A stretch of 64,000 nt of DNA from Candidatus Blautia faecipullorum. GTDB lineage: Bacteria > Bacillota > Clostridia > Lachnospirales > Lachnospiraceae. The first letter of the stretch is position 1; the number at the start of each line of letters is the position of its first letter. Positions 8,540 to 16,680 of this stretch are shown one piece after another. The notes under the pieces are model-generated. The model did no database searches. It was not told where the DNA came from and saw only the letters and a program-made list of their open reading frames with translations. A program made the position numbers and the translations under genes. The stretch lies in assembly GCA_019115125.1 (NCBI GenBank), contig DXEG01000037.1, positions 124,001-188,000 on the forward strand, written 5' to 3'.

Positions 8540-8752
8540 AGACATGCCTCCTTGTCCGAGTGTTGAATTGATTTCATACTATCACAGAGATATGAGCTCC
8601 GCAAGAGCGGGGTGGGGAAAACGGACAGTATAGCGGAAAAGACTGACGGTACAGCAGCGCGCTGTGGGAGTTTTAGTAGTTATTTTTTACTATATGTGGT
8701 AAACTATAAAATGAAAGGTATTATGAAATAAAAATAGTCAGGAGGGATGATG

Positions 8753-9007
8753 ATGTGCCAGATAGCATTTAGTGTACCAGATGAAGTCCTTTTCGATACC
8801 AAAATGAGCAAAGAGCAAGCGAACCAGTTTGCAAGGCGATATGTAGCATTGGGTTTTTACAAACAGCGAGGAGTATCCATTGGATATTGTGCACAGATTG
8901 CCGGAATGACAGAAGAAGAATTTATAAAATATTTAGGACAGAATGAAATCTCTATCTTTCAGTTTGCTGACAAGGAAGAATTCCTGGAGGAATTAGATCA
9001 TGCGTAA
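8753..9007 (+). CDS. UPF0175 family protein, probable antitoxin
   Basis: Small protein of 84 residues matching the UPF0175 pattern (FSVPDEVLF..., then ARRYVALGFYKQRGVSIGYCAQIAGMTEEEFIKYL), a helix-turn-helix-like fold that commonly precedes a DUF3368 PIN-domain gene. Three ATGs in a row occur at 8747, 8750 and 8753; GGAGG at 8741-8745 favours the third. It overlaps the next gene by 8 nt, as expected for a co-translated toxin-antitoxin pair. The pair is more A/T-rich than its neighbours, which suggests transfer. An inverted TTTAC/GTAAA repeat at 8686-8703 could be its own operator. Confidence 0.8.
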   Translation: MCQIAFSVPDEVLFDTKMSKEQANQFARRYVALGFYKQRGVSIGYCAQIAGMTEEEFIKYLGQNEISIFQFADKEEFLEELDHA

Positions 9008-9482
9008 AGTAATTGTCAATTCAACACCTTTGATCATTCTTTGCGGGAGTGGTAAATTAAATATTCTGAAAGAGATGTATGGGGAAATTATAATTCCGTC
9101 CGCAGTGTTTAGAGAAGTGACAGCGAAGGATGATTCTGCCTGTGTCCAGATCAGGTCAGCGGGAGATTGGATCCATGTAGAACAAATTAAGGATCATAGT
9201 GAAAAGAAAATGTATAAAGCGAAACTTCATGATGGAGAAGTAGAAGTAATGATCCTTGCCCAAGAGAGAAATGCAGATTTGGTGATTTTGGATGACAATG
9301 CCGCAAAGAAGACCGCTAAATATTTAGGTCTTACTGTTACAGGAACGCTGGGAGTTTTGGTGAAGGCAAAACATCGGGGAATCATAGAAGAAGTCCGCCC
9401 GCTTTTATCTGAGATGAGACAAAATGGTTTTTATATCAGCAAAGCAGTTGAGGATATGGTTTTAGAACAAGCAGGCGAGTAG
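9000..9482 (+). CDS. DUF3368 PIN-like domain protein, probable toxin
   Basis: 160-residue protein of the DUF3368 family, a PIN-like nuclease fold. The acidic residues expected of a PIN active site can be picked out: N/S near the start (VIVNSTPLI, where classical PIN proteins have Asp), LHDGEVEVMILA with Asp and Glu, and DLVILDDNAAKKTAKYLG with the Asp pair. The first Asp is thus Asn, which is common in DUF3368. It overlaps the UPF0175 gene by 8 nt. Inference: RNA-cleaving toxin neutralised by the UPF0175 partner. An accessory role other than toxin is possible, since few members have been tested. Confidence 0.8.
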   Translation: MRKVIVNSTPLIILCGSGKLNILKEMYGEIIIPSAVFREVTAKDDSACVQIRSAGDWIHVEQIKDHSEKKMYKAKLHDGEVEVMILAQERNADLVILDDNAAKKTAKYLGLTVTGTLGVLVKAKHRGIIEEVRPLLSEMRQNGFYISKAVEDMVLEQAGE

Positions 9483-9621
9483 TAATCTGAAACGGTGGTA
9501 TTATCTTCGTAAAGCATTTTTTGCAATATATTTCGCATTTTATCCTATATACATTGAAAAAATAATTGTTATAATAATTCTATACGGCCAGTGTAATGCA
9601 GAAGAAAGGAAGGGTGCGGGT

Positions 9622-10470
9622 ATGGCAGACTGTATGGTAATGATGAAATATCAGGGATTGGGGAATGATTATCTGGTGCTGGATCCCAACAAAAACGCGT
9701 CACATCTCCACGGGAAGAAAATTGCCCTGATGTGCCAGAGAGGATTTGGCCTGGGGGCGGACGGAGTGCTTTACGGCCCGGTGGATATAAATGGAAAAAT
9801 GGGAGTTCATATTTATAACGCGGACGGAAGCGAATCCGCCATCAGCGGCAACGGAGTCCGGATCTTTGCCAAATATCTGATGGATCAGGGATATATAAAA
9901 GAGAAGAAGTTCAGCATTGAAACTCTGTCCGGGCCTATTGAGGCGGAGTGCCTGAACAACCGGGCCACGGAATTCCGGGTGAATATGGGGAAGGCTTCTT
10001 TCCTTTCGAGAGAAATCCCTGTTACTGGGGAGATCCGTGAGGTTATCAATGAGGGCTTTACCTTTAATCATAAGGAATATCAGGCCACCTGCCTTACCGT
10101 GGGAAATCCTCACTGCATTATTTTTACAGATGAGGTAAATGCGGAGAAGGCGAAAGAACTTGGACCCTATGTGGAAAACGCGGAAGAATTTCCGGAGAGG
10201 ATGAATCTTCAGCTTTGCCGCCGGATCGATTCCGGAAACCTGGATATTGAGATCTGGGAGAGAGGCTCCGGCTATACCAAGGCGTCGGGAACAGGGAGCT
10301 GCGCGGCCGCGGCTGCGGCGTACCGTCTGGGCCTTGTGGAGAGCAGAGTTAACGTCAATCAGCCCGGCGGGATGATCCAGATCGATATCCAGGAGGACGG
10401 AATCATCTATATGACCGGAAGCGTAGGCTATGTGGCCGATATCAGTATTGCAGAAAGCTTTTTTGCCTGA
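9622..10470 (+). CDS. Diaminopimelate epimerase-like protein with Ser/Ser in place of the Cys/Cys dyad
   Basis: 282-residue member of the DapF fold. The family landmarks are present: QGLGNDYLVLD near the N-terminus, GLGADGVL, YNADGSE, GNPHCIIF, ERMNLQL and WERGSGYTKASGTGS, so the residues that hold the diaminopimelate carboxylates and amines (Asn, Asn, Glu-Arg) appear kept. The two catalytic cysteines of DapF (in E. coli AQCGNG and QACGSG) are both serine here: S75 in AISGNG (codon AGC, 9844) and S222 in KASGTG (codon TCG, 10285). Established enzymology says the two thiols act as acid and base, so ordinary epimerase activity is doubtful. It is a lone gene rather than part of a dap operon. It could be an enzyme with new chemistry, a slow epimerase or a binding protein. 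Confidence 0.85.
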   Translation: MADCMVMMKYQGLGNDYLVLDPNKNASHLHGKKIALMCQRGFGLGADGVLYGPVDINGKMGVHIYNADGSESAISGNGVRIFAKYLMDQGYIKEKKFSIETLSGPIEAECLNNRATEFRVNMGKASFLSREIPVTGEIREVINEGFTFNHKEYQATCLTVGNPHCIIFTDEVNAEKAKELGPYVENAEEFPERMNLQLCRRIDSGNLDIEIWERGSGYTKASGTGSCAAAAAAYRLGLVESRVNVNQPGGMIQIDIQEDGIIYMTGSVGYVADISIAESFFA

Positions 10471-10522
10471 TCCGGTAAGAAATAATGAAAGATAAATAAG
10501 CTTATTTGTAAAAGAGACGAGG

Positions 10523-10569
10523 AAAAGAGACGCGGCAGTGATGCATTTGCAAGCTGCCGCGTCTCTTTT
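10523..10569 (+). terminator. Strong intrinsic terminator after the DapF-like gene
   Basis: A perfect 16-bp stem (10523-10538 with 10554-10569, 15-nt loop) whose right arm ends in CTCTTTT. Its left arm begins AAAA, so it could work in both directions. Confidence 0.85.
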
Positions 10570-10725
10570 GTATGGCAATAAACCACTTGCGCTTCGGTAG
10601 TTACGATTTATCTAATAGTGCATAATTTGTCGAAAAACACAAATTTATGCTTTTGACAGCATTAAATTGATTGTTTGACGATCGGCTGAAAGGAAAACCC
10701 AAAATGACAGAGCATCTGGAAGAAC

Positions 10726-10834
10726 CTTGGTGCAGACGACTATCTGATCAAGCCGTTTAGTCACAGCGTTTGATAAGGAGAACCAGTCTCAGGAAAAGCT
10801 GGAAGAATTATATCAGCTCGGAAAACGTCTGTAA
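10726..10834 (+). pseudogene. Relic of a response-regulator receiver domain
   Basis: Reading from 10726 gives LGADDYLIKPF and then a stop at 10771. GADDYLxKPF is the conserved beta5/alpha5 segment of response-regulator receiver domains (the Lys being the conserved one). A second open piece in another frame (10778-10834) ends in SQEKLEELYQLGKRL and a stop. No start or remaining receiver motifs are present. This is a short, frame-broken remnant of a two-component regulator gene or its fusion partner. The rest of 10570-10725 shows nothing recognisable. Confidence 0.6.
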
Positions 10835-10838
10835 AAAG

Positions 10839-10882
10839 CTGTGGCTGACACATCAATCGTAGATGTGCAGCCACAGTTTTTT
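10839..10882 (+). terminator. Bidirectional terminator
   Basis: CTGTGGCTG (10839-10847) pairs with CAGCCACAG (10868-10876), extended by CACATC/GATGTG inside. T-runs flank both sides (TTTTTT at 10877-10882 on plus; CTTTTTAC on minus). The minus-strand LysR gene stops immediately beside it, so it mainly serves that gene. Confidence 0.8.
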
Positions 10883-11795
10883 ATGGTGTTTCAGCCATTG
10901 TTTCCGCTAACTCAAAAGAATCTGTAAGTACTTCGAGAAATTTCCGGGCCGGTTTCGAGAACACCTGGTATTTTTTCCATACAATATTCATTTTTACTTT
11001 CAGGTTTGGCTCAAAAGGCCGGAAACAAAGGTTGCTGTTGCCAGAAGTGTTGATAATTTTATCCAGACCAATCGCATAGCCCAGTCCCTCATCTACAAGC
11101 AGAGATGCATTAAAGATCAGGTTATAGGTCGCTATGATATTCAGCTTTTCCGGATCTCGTCCGAGCCACTGCGTGAGAGTACCACCTTGCGCTTCCTGCT
11201 GGGAAAGAATGAGAGGCTTGCTTCTCAGATCCTTTGGAGTAATATAATCTTTTTCTGCAAGTTCGGAATCTTTTCTCATCAGAACACCCCATGTGTCAAA
11301 ATATGGAGTGTCTAAGGCATTATATTTGGTAAGATCCAGATCGCCGAAAATCAGTCCAAAGTCGATGAGCCCTTTGTCCAGATGTTCAAATACAAAATCT
11401 GCGTTTCCACTGAAAATATGATAGTGGATACCGGGGGACTTGTTTTGCAAAAGGTGGGCGGCTTTCGCAATCAGACGGATTCCGTCAGTCTCACCGGTCC
11501 CGATATAGATATCCCCTACAAGGATGTCATCATTCATAGTGATTTCCTGTTCTGTGCGGCTGACCAGATCAAGGATTTCCTCTGCACGTTTCTTTAAGAT
11601 CATTCCTTCTTCGGTCAGTGTAACCTTCCGCGTACCGCGTGTACCGCGGATAAAGAGCTGCTTTCCCAGTTCCTCTTCAAGATTTTTGATCTGAGTAGAA
11701 AGAGTGGGCTGTGAAAGATGAAGAGACTCAGCGGCATGAACAATACTTTGTTCCCTTGCAATAGCAAGAAAATAGGTGAGAACTCGCAGATCCAT
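10881..11795 (-). CDS. LysR family transcriptional regulator
   Basis: 304-residue LysR-type regulator. The N-terminal winged helix (LTYFLAIAREQSIVHAAESLHLSQPTLS...) is followed by the LysR_substrate sensor domain. GGAGG lies 7 nt before its ATG. It is divergent from a flavodoxin-fold reductase and a decayed dehydrogenase, which are its likely targets. A dyad with the LysR T-N11-A form sits between them (11855-11869). The co-inducer is unknown. Confidence 0.92.
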   Translation of the reverse strand: MDLRVLTYFLAIAREQSIVHAAESLHLSQPTLSTQIKNLEEELGKQLFIRGTRGTRKVTLTEEGMILKKRAEEILDLVSRTEQEITMNDDILVGDIYIGTGETDGIRLIAKAAHLLQNKSPGIHYHIFSGNADFVFEHLDKGLIDFGLIFGDLDLTKYNALDTPYFDTWGVLMRKDSELAEKDYITPKDLRSKPLILSQQEAQGGTLTQWLGRDPEKLNIIATYNLIFNASLLVDEGLGYAIGLDKIINTSGNSNLCFRPFEPNLKVKMNIVWKKYQVFSKPARKFLEVLTDSFELAETMAETP

Positions 11796-11854
11796 AGTGA
11801 TACCTCCATTTCTTTTTCTTGTATTATAACGGAAGAAGTAAAAGAAAACAAGAA

Positions 11855-11869
11855 ATAAAATAGTTTTAT
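11855..11869. promoter_or_regulatory. LysR-type T-N11-A site in the divergent spacer
   Basis: ATAAAATAGTTTTAT: perfect 6-bp arms around TAG, with T at 11856 and A at 11868, the pattern bound by LysR-type proteins. It lies about 60 bp upstream of the LysR start and about 100 bp upstream of the reductase start. Confidence 0.5.
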
Positions 11870-11966
11870 CCTATGGAAATATATATAATATAAGTATTTG
11901 AAATGTTAATAGCTCTGGGATAGAATATAGATGAACAGAAAACAAGCAGAGAGAAGGACGATAATC

Positions 11967-12506
11967 ATGCAGAAATGTGTACTGATCATATCTTCCAGTA
12001 TGAGGAACAGAAGTAACTCTGACAAACTGGCACAACAGTTTGCAAAAGGAGCGGAAGAAGCAGGAAACAAGGTGGAAATTGTAAAGCTAAAAGGGAAAAA
12101 TCTGGCTTTTTGTCAAGGCTGTCTTGCCTGCGCTAAGACCGGGCATTGTGCGATCAATGATGATGGAAATGAAATCGCAGAAAAGATGAAACAGGCAGAT
12201 GTGCTCGTCTTTGCAACACCGATTTACTACTATGAGCTGAGCGGCCAGATGAAAACGATGCTGGATCGTGCGAACCCTTTGTATTTTGTAGATTATGCAT
12301 TCCGCGATGTCTATCTGCTGACAACAGCGGCGGATCAGGATGCCGTGACGCCGGAGCGGGCGGTAAATGGTCTGGAGGGCTGGATTTCATGCTTTGAGAA
12401 GGCGGGACTTGCCGGGACATTATTTGCCGGAGGAGTAGATGCAGCCGGAGAGATTGAAGAAAACCCGGCGGTGGAGAAAGCATACGAGATGGGAAGACGA
12501 GTATAG
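11967..12506 (+). CDS. NADPH-dependent FMN reductase / flavodoxin-fold oxidoreductase
   Basis: 179-residue flavodoxin-like protein that uses FMN to reduce quinones, nitro compounds or iron-type acceptors. The phosphate-binding loop SSSMRNRSNSDKLA is near the N-terminus, the flavin region ATPIYYYELSGQMKTMLDR is in the middle, and a CQGCLAC motif (about residue 50) is typical of the iron-sulphur-flavoprotein-like branch. I chose 11967 because AGAAGGA is 8 nt upstream; the in-frame ATG at 11931 has little ribosome site. Divergent from LysR and followed closely by a dehydrogenase remnant, suggesting a former two-gene redox operon. Confidence 0.85.
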   Translation: MQKCVLIISSSMRNRSNSDKLAQQFAKGAEEAGNKVEIVKLKGKNLAFCQGCLACAKTGHCAINDDGNEIAEKMKQADVLVFATPIYYYELSGQMKTMLDRANPLYFVDYAFRDVYLLTTAADQDAVTPERAVNGLEGWISCFEKAGLAGTLFAGGVDAAGEIEENPAVEKAYEMGRRV

Positions 12507-12561
12507 GACATAACAGGTATAGAGCATTTTAAAGCAGAGTGTGTAAAAGGAGGAGTACAAA

Positions 12562-13230
12562 ATGGATGCAAAAATGTAAGAAGGAAAAACAGCGATCATT
12601 ACAGGTGCAAGTTATGGTATGGGACAGACTATGGCGGAGCTCTTTGCGGAGGAAGGGGCAAATGTCGTCCTTACGGCCAGAGGGCAGGATAAGCTCGATG
12701 AGGCAGTGGAGCGCATCCGCGCAAAGGGCGGAAATGCGGTAGGCGTAATAGCAGATGTGTGTTCCACGGAAGATACAAGAAAGGTTATGGATACGGCATT
12801 AAGGGAATTCGGGGATCTGGATATCCTGATCAATAATGCGGGAATCGGAGAGCAGAAAATGATCGATGAGACAGAGGATGACTGGATGCGGTTTGTCATG
12901 GATACAAATTTAGGAGGGCCTATGAGATACATCCGGGAAGCGCTGAAGATTTTTCTTCCGAAAAATGTAGCTATGCGTCTTGTAGATACCAATATCCGCT
13001 GCAACGCAGTGGCTCCGGGAGCGACGGTAACGCCAGCGCATCTGGCAAATAAGGCAGGGGAGCAGCCGGGAGGAGCAAAGATGCTGGAATACAGCGGCCA
13101 TTATGTCTATTTCCCCGGACCGGAGTGTGATCCCATGGATCAGGCATATGCGTGTCTTTATCTTGCAAGCAAAATGGGACGGGCGGTACGCGGACAGGTG
13201 CTGCAGGTATGTAACGGGGCATTTTTGTAA
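12562..13230 (+). pseudogene. Decayed short-chain dehydrogenase/reductase
   Basis: The gene begins with a good site (AAAGGAGGAG) and ATG at 12562 but codon 6 is TAA (12577-12579). The frame then continues with SDR sequence: EGKTAIITGASYGMGQTMAE (Rossmann glycines), DLDILINNAGIG (NNAG), then RCNAVAPGATVTPAHL and the C-terminal end. Around 12960-12966 the sequence jumps from EALKIFLPKN to VAMRLVDTNIRCN, so about 40 residues including the catalytic Ser and YxxxK are missing without a frame change. Two separate lesions make it inactive. A start at 12619 would lack the cofactor glycines as well. The ancestral enzyme probably worked with the reductase upstream under LysR control. Confidence 0.85.
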
Positions 13231-13238
13231 GACATGTG

Positions 13239-13272
13239 AAAAAGAACGCTTAAAATCCGGCGTTCTTTTTCT
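13239..13272 (+). terminator. Intrinsic terminator after the dehydrogenase remnant
   Basis: AAAAAGAACGC (13239-13249) pairs perfectly with GCGTTCTTTTT (13260-13270), 10-nt loop, ending in a T-run. It separates the redox unit from the cluster that begins at 13425. Confidence 0.85.
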
Positions 13273-13424
13273 ATACAAGAATTTCTGAACAGGAATTTAT
13301 TTTTCTCATTTGGTTTAGAAATTGTTCATTTTTCTGTTAGCCGGATGTTATTTTGCCTCCTTAAAATAGCATCAGATGACAGGGGACAGCGACTGTCATA
13401 TATCAAGAGAAAGGACAGGACAAC

Positions 13425-14537
13425 ATGAAAAAAAGACAATATATCCTTTCCCTGACAGTTCTTGCGGCAGCCGGGCTTCTGATCACCGGATGCAGCCGTG
13501 CAGGCAGGGGAGAAGAAAATGGGACACAGGGAGAAGCGGGTATGACACATCAGACGGAGGAGCTGGGCAGCACGTTTATCGCTCCTACAGAAGATATTAC
13601 AGAACTGGAGGAAGGACTCTCCATCGTGCGCTATGAAGGGGATCACGGATTTGATGGATTTCTGGAGCAGGGAGGCGCAGATTCCGACGCAGGAGTCGTA
13701 TCGTATGTCAGTGACCGGATCATGGGCAATCTTCCGGGACTGATTTTTGGCGGGGATCCATTTGGCTGCAGTACCCTGTCCGTACAGGGGGCAGACGGTG
13801 GATATCTATTCGGAAGGAACTTTGACTGGGACACCTGTAACGGACTGATCATCAGCTCAAGACCGGAAAATGGATATGCGTCTGTTTCCACAGTGAATAT
13901 GGACTTTATTCAGGCGGGAGGCGCAGATATCTCCGGACTGCCGGACCGTGTACAGGCGGCGGTTGGGCTTTATGCGCCTCTTGATGGTATGAATGAGGAA
14001 GGGCTGGCTGTTTCTGTAAACATGATTCAGGATTCGGAAACAATTAACCAGAATACAGGGAAACCGGATCTGACGACCACAACAGCAGTTCGGCTGCTTC
14101 TTGACCGGGCGGCAGATGTGAATGAAGCAGTGGAGCTTCTTGGACAGTATGACCTGCATGCTTCTATGAACATGATGATTCATTTTGCATTGTCGGATGC
14201 TTCCGGCAGAAGTGTCGTAGTGGAATATGTGGATAACGAGATGACAGTGACAGAGACAAAGGTGGTAACAAACTTCTATCTGACAGAAGGAGAAAAATAC
14301 GGCATCGGCACTTCCCAGTCCCATGAGAGATACGACATCCTGCAGCAGATACTTGCCGGACAGGAAAGCATGACAGAAGCTGAGATCAGAGATGCATTAG
14401 ACAGTGTAAGTAAGGATAACTTCGGTGATGAGTTCGCCTCTACGGAGTGGAGCATTGTCATGAATCAGGAAACAAAGGAGCTGACTTATTTTCACAGAGA
14501 AAACTACGAGAACGGATATACCGTTTCCGTAGAGTAA
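13425..14537 (+). CDS. Lipoprotein Ntn-hydrolase, choloylglycine/linear amide C-N hydrolase family
   Basis: 370 residues. The N-terminus has a lipobox (LLITGC, Cys about residue 23), so the mature protein should be lipid-anchored outside the membrane. The catalytic domain resembles bile-salt/penicillin V hydrolases and C45-type peptidases: FGCSTLSVQGADGGYLFGRNFDWD supplies the candidate nucleophile Cys, the Arg of GRN and the Asp of FDW, and DGMNEEGLAVSVNM the conserved Asn. In most relatives the Cys becomes the N-terminus after self-cleavage; here it would mean removal of roughly 115 residues. It starts a co-directional run with an acyl-activating enzyme and an ABC exporter 10 nt downstream. 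Likely cleaves amide bonds of extracellular N-acyl compounds; bile-salt activity is possible but not shown. Confidence 0.8.
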   Translation: MKKRQYILSLTVLAAAGLLITGCSRAGRGEENGTQGEAGMTHQTEELGSTFIAPTEDITELEEGLSIVRYEGDHGFDGFLEQGGADSDAGVVSYVSDRIMGNLPGLIFGGDPFGCSTLSVQGADGGYLFGRNFDWDTCNGLIISSRPENGYASVSTVNMDFIQAGGADISGLPDRVQAAVGLYAPLDGMNEEGLAVSVNMIQDSETINQNTGKPDLTTTTAVRLLLDRAADVNEAVELLGQYDLHASMNMMIHFALSDASGRSVVVEYVDNEMTVTETKVVTNFYLTEGEKYGIGTSQSHERYDILQQILAGQESMTEAEIRDALDSVSKDNFGDEFASTEWSIVMNQETKELTYFHRENYENGYTVSVE

Positions 14538-14547
14538 GGAGGAAAAC

Positions 14548-15930
14548 ATGAATTATCTGAACACACTGCTGGAATTAAACCGATTGAGGAAACAAGCAAA
14601 ATTCAGTCCTGAGAGAATCAAAGAGTTACAGGACCAGAAACTGAGAAGGCTTCTGCATTACGCGTGGGAACATTCGGCGTATTACCGGAGGACATTTGAG
14701 CATGCCGGGATCACGGAAGACCAGCTTGACACACTGCCGCTGTCCTGTTTTCCCACAATAGATAAACAGGTTCTTCTCGCACATTTTGATGAACTGATCA
14801 CACTGCCGGATGTGACACAGGACGAATTAAGAAAATTTGATGAGGAGACAGCAGCCGACCGAAAACCTTATGACGGAAAATATCATGTGGTCCATTCTTC
14901 CGGAAGTACCGGGACACCGGGATACTTTTTGTATGACGAAAAAGCATGGAACAATATGCTGATGGGAATCATCCGGGCAGCCTTGTGGAATATGACCATG
15001 CCGCAGATTTTAAAACTGCTTCTGAAACGGCCGAGAATTGTGTATATAGCGGCTACCGACGGAAGATACGGCGGAGCAATGGCCGTGGGAGACGGCATAG
15101 ACGGAGTCGGAGCGAAGCAGATGTATCTGGATATTAAGACACCTTTGAAGCAGTGGGTGGAAAAATTATCTGAATTCCGACCTAATATTGTGATCGGTTA
15201 TCCTTCCGCCGTGAAGATTATGGCGGAGCTTGTGGAACGAGGGGAAGTAAAGGCAGACGTAGAGAAAGTCATTTCCTGCGGAGAACCTTTGGGCACGGGA
15301 CTTCGGAATTATCTGGAACAGGTATTCCATACAGAAGTGGTCAATGTCTATGGGGCAAGCGAGTCTCTTGCTTTGGGTGTGGAGATGGATCCGAAAGAGG
15401 GGATGATCCTTTTTGATGATCTGAATGTGATCGAGATGGAAAGCGGAGTCATGTATCTTACCTCCCTTTATAATTTCGCCCAGCCCCTGATCCGTTATCG
15501 GCTGTCAGACCATCTGACACTGAAGGCGGCGGATGAAACAGACCGATATCCTTTTACCAGAGCAGTAGGGCTTCTGGGAAGAAATGAAGATATCCTCTGG
15601 TTTGAAGATGGATCGGGACACCGGGAATTTTTACATCCTCTTGCTATCGAAGGATTTTGTATAGAAGGACTCAAAGATTATCAGTTCCGGCAGATCACGC
15701 AGGACTCCTTTGAGATGTATGCGGAAATTACAGCGGAAGCATCGAAAAGCATGATCCGCTCTGAAATGATGCGGCAGATGGGGCGTATCCTGGCAGAAAA
15801 ACACTTAGATTATGTACAGTTCTATGTGAATTTCGTGGATGAGATCCTGCCGGATCCGAAAACCGGGAAGAAACCATTAATCCTTACAGAAGGAAAGGAA
15901 GAAAACCATGAATACAATCTTGCAGGGTAA
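14548..15930 (+). CDS. Phenylacetate-CoA ligase / CapK family adenylate-forming enzyme
   Basis: 460-residue member of the ANL superfamily, PaaK/CapK branch. The P-loop is VVHSSGSTGTPGYFLYDE, followed by YPSAVKIMAEL, VISCGEPL, NVYGASE and PLIRYRLSDHLTL, the usual adenylation motifs. These enzymes activate a carboxylic acid as acyl-AMP; CapK-like members act in cell-surface polymer or natural-product pathways. The start is 10 nt after the lipoprotein gene with AAGGAGG upstream, and its 3' end overlaps the ABC ATPase gene by 23 nt, so translation is coupled. Acid substrate and acceptor are unknown; no carrier-protein gene is nearby. Confidence 0.82.
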   Translation: MNYLNTLLELNRLRKQAKFSPERIKELQDQKLRRLLHYAWEHSAYYRRTFEHAGITEDQLDTLPLSCFPTIDKQVLLAHFDELITLPDVTQDELRKFDEETAADRKPYDGKYHVVHSSGSTGTPGYFLYDEKAWNNMLMGIIRAALWNMTMPQILKLLLKRPRIVYIAATDGRYGGAMAVGDGIDGVGAKQMYLDIKTPLKQWVEKLSEFRPNIVIGYPSAVKIMAELVERGEVKADVEKVISCGEPLGTGLRNYLEQVFHTEVVNVYGASESLALGVEMDPKEGMILFDDLNVIEMESGVMYLTSLYNFAQPLIRYRLSDHLTLKAADETDRYPFTRAVGLLGRNEDILWFEDGSGHREFLHPLAIEGFCIEGLKDYQFRQITQDSFEMYAEITAEASKSMIRSEMMRQMGRILAEKHLDYVQFYVNFVDEILPDPKTGKKPLILTEGKEENHEYNLAG

Positions 15931-16666
15931 AAAGGTGAGCCGTATATTCCGGCAGGGCTCCATGAGAAATACGGTACTTGATCAGGTGGATATCTCTATC
16001 TATAAAGGGGACTTCACAGTGATCATGGGTTCTTCCGGGGCAGGAAAATCGACACTCCTCTATGCCCTCAGCGGTATGGATCCTGTTTCCGGGGGAAAGG
16101 TCTTTTACAAAGATAGAGAGATCACTTCCTTAAAAGAAAAGCAGATGGCTGATCTGCGGGCAAAGGAATTCGGTTTTGTATTCCAGCAGACCAATCTGGT
16201 GAGCAATCTTACTTTGTTTGAAAATGTGGCTGTGGCTGGGTATGTGGGAAAAAAGGGAAGTACGGAGGAAATACGGGACAGGGCTGGGAGGCTGTTAAGG
16301 CAAATGAAAATTGACAAAGCACAGAACCGGTTTCCCTCTCAGGTATCAGGCGGGGAAGCACAGCGGGCTGCGATCGCGCGGGCTATGGTTGGAAAGCCGG
16401 GACTTTTGTTTGCCGATGAGCCTACCGGAGCGCTGAACCGGTCTAATACGACGGAAGTGCTGAATCTTCTGACAGACTTAAACCGTTCCGGTCAGAGTAT
16501 CCTTATGGTCACCCACGACATGAGAGCAGCGGCAAGGGGAAACCGCATTCTGTATCTGGAGGACGGGAAGGTTCTGGATGAACTGAGGCTTCCGCCATAC
16601 AATGAGATCAGAGAGCAGAACAGAGAGAGCCAAGTGAGCGGCTGGCTGTCCGGGCTGCGGTGGTAA
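15908..16666 (+). CDS. ABC transporter ATP-binding protein, MacB/LolD type
   Basis: 252-residue ATPase with Walker A GSSGAGKST, Q-loop QQTNLV, signature VSGGEAQR, Walker B LLFADEPTG and the switch His (VTHDMR). This subfamily drives FtsX-like permeases that move lipids, peptides or lipoproteins out of, rather than into, the cell. It overlaps the adenylating enzyme by 23 nt and is followed after 14 nt by its permease gene, so the two form one exporter. Confidence 0.93.
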   Translation: MNTILQGKKVSRIFRQGSMRNTVLDQVDISIYKGDFTVIMGSSGAGKSTLLYALSGMDPVSGGKVFYKDREITSLKEKQMADLRAKEFGFVFQQTNLVSNLTLFENVAVAGYVGKKGSTEEIRDRAGRLLRQMKIDKAQNRFPSQVSGGEAQRAAIARAMVGKPGLLFADEPTGALNRSNTTEVLNLLTDLNRSGQSILMVTHDMRAAARGNRILYLEDGKVLDELRLPPYNEIREQNRESQVSGWLSGLRW

Positions 16667-16680
16667 AAGGAGGCAAAGCG

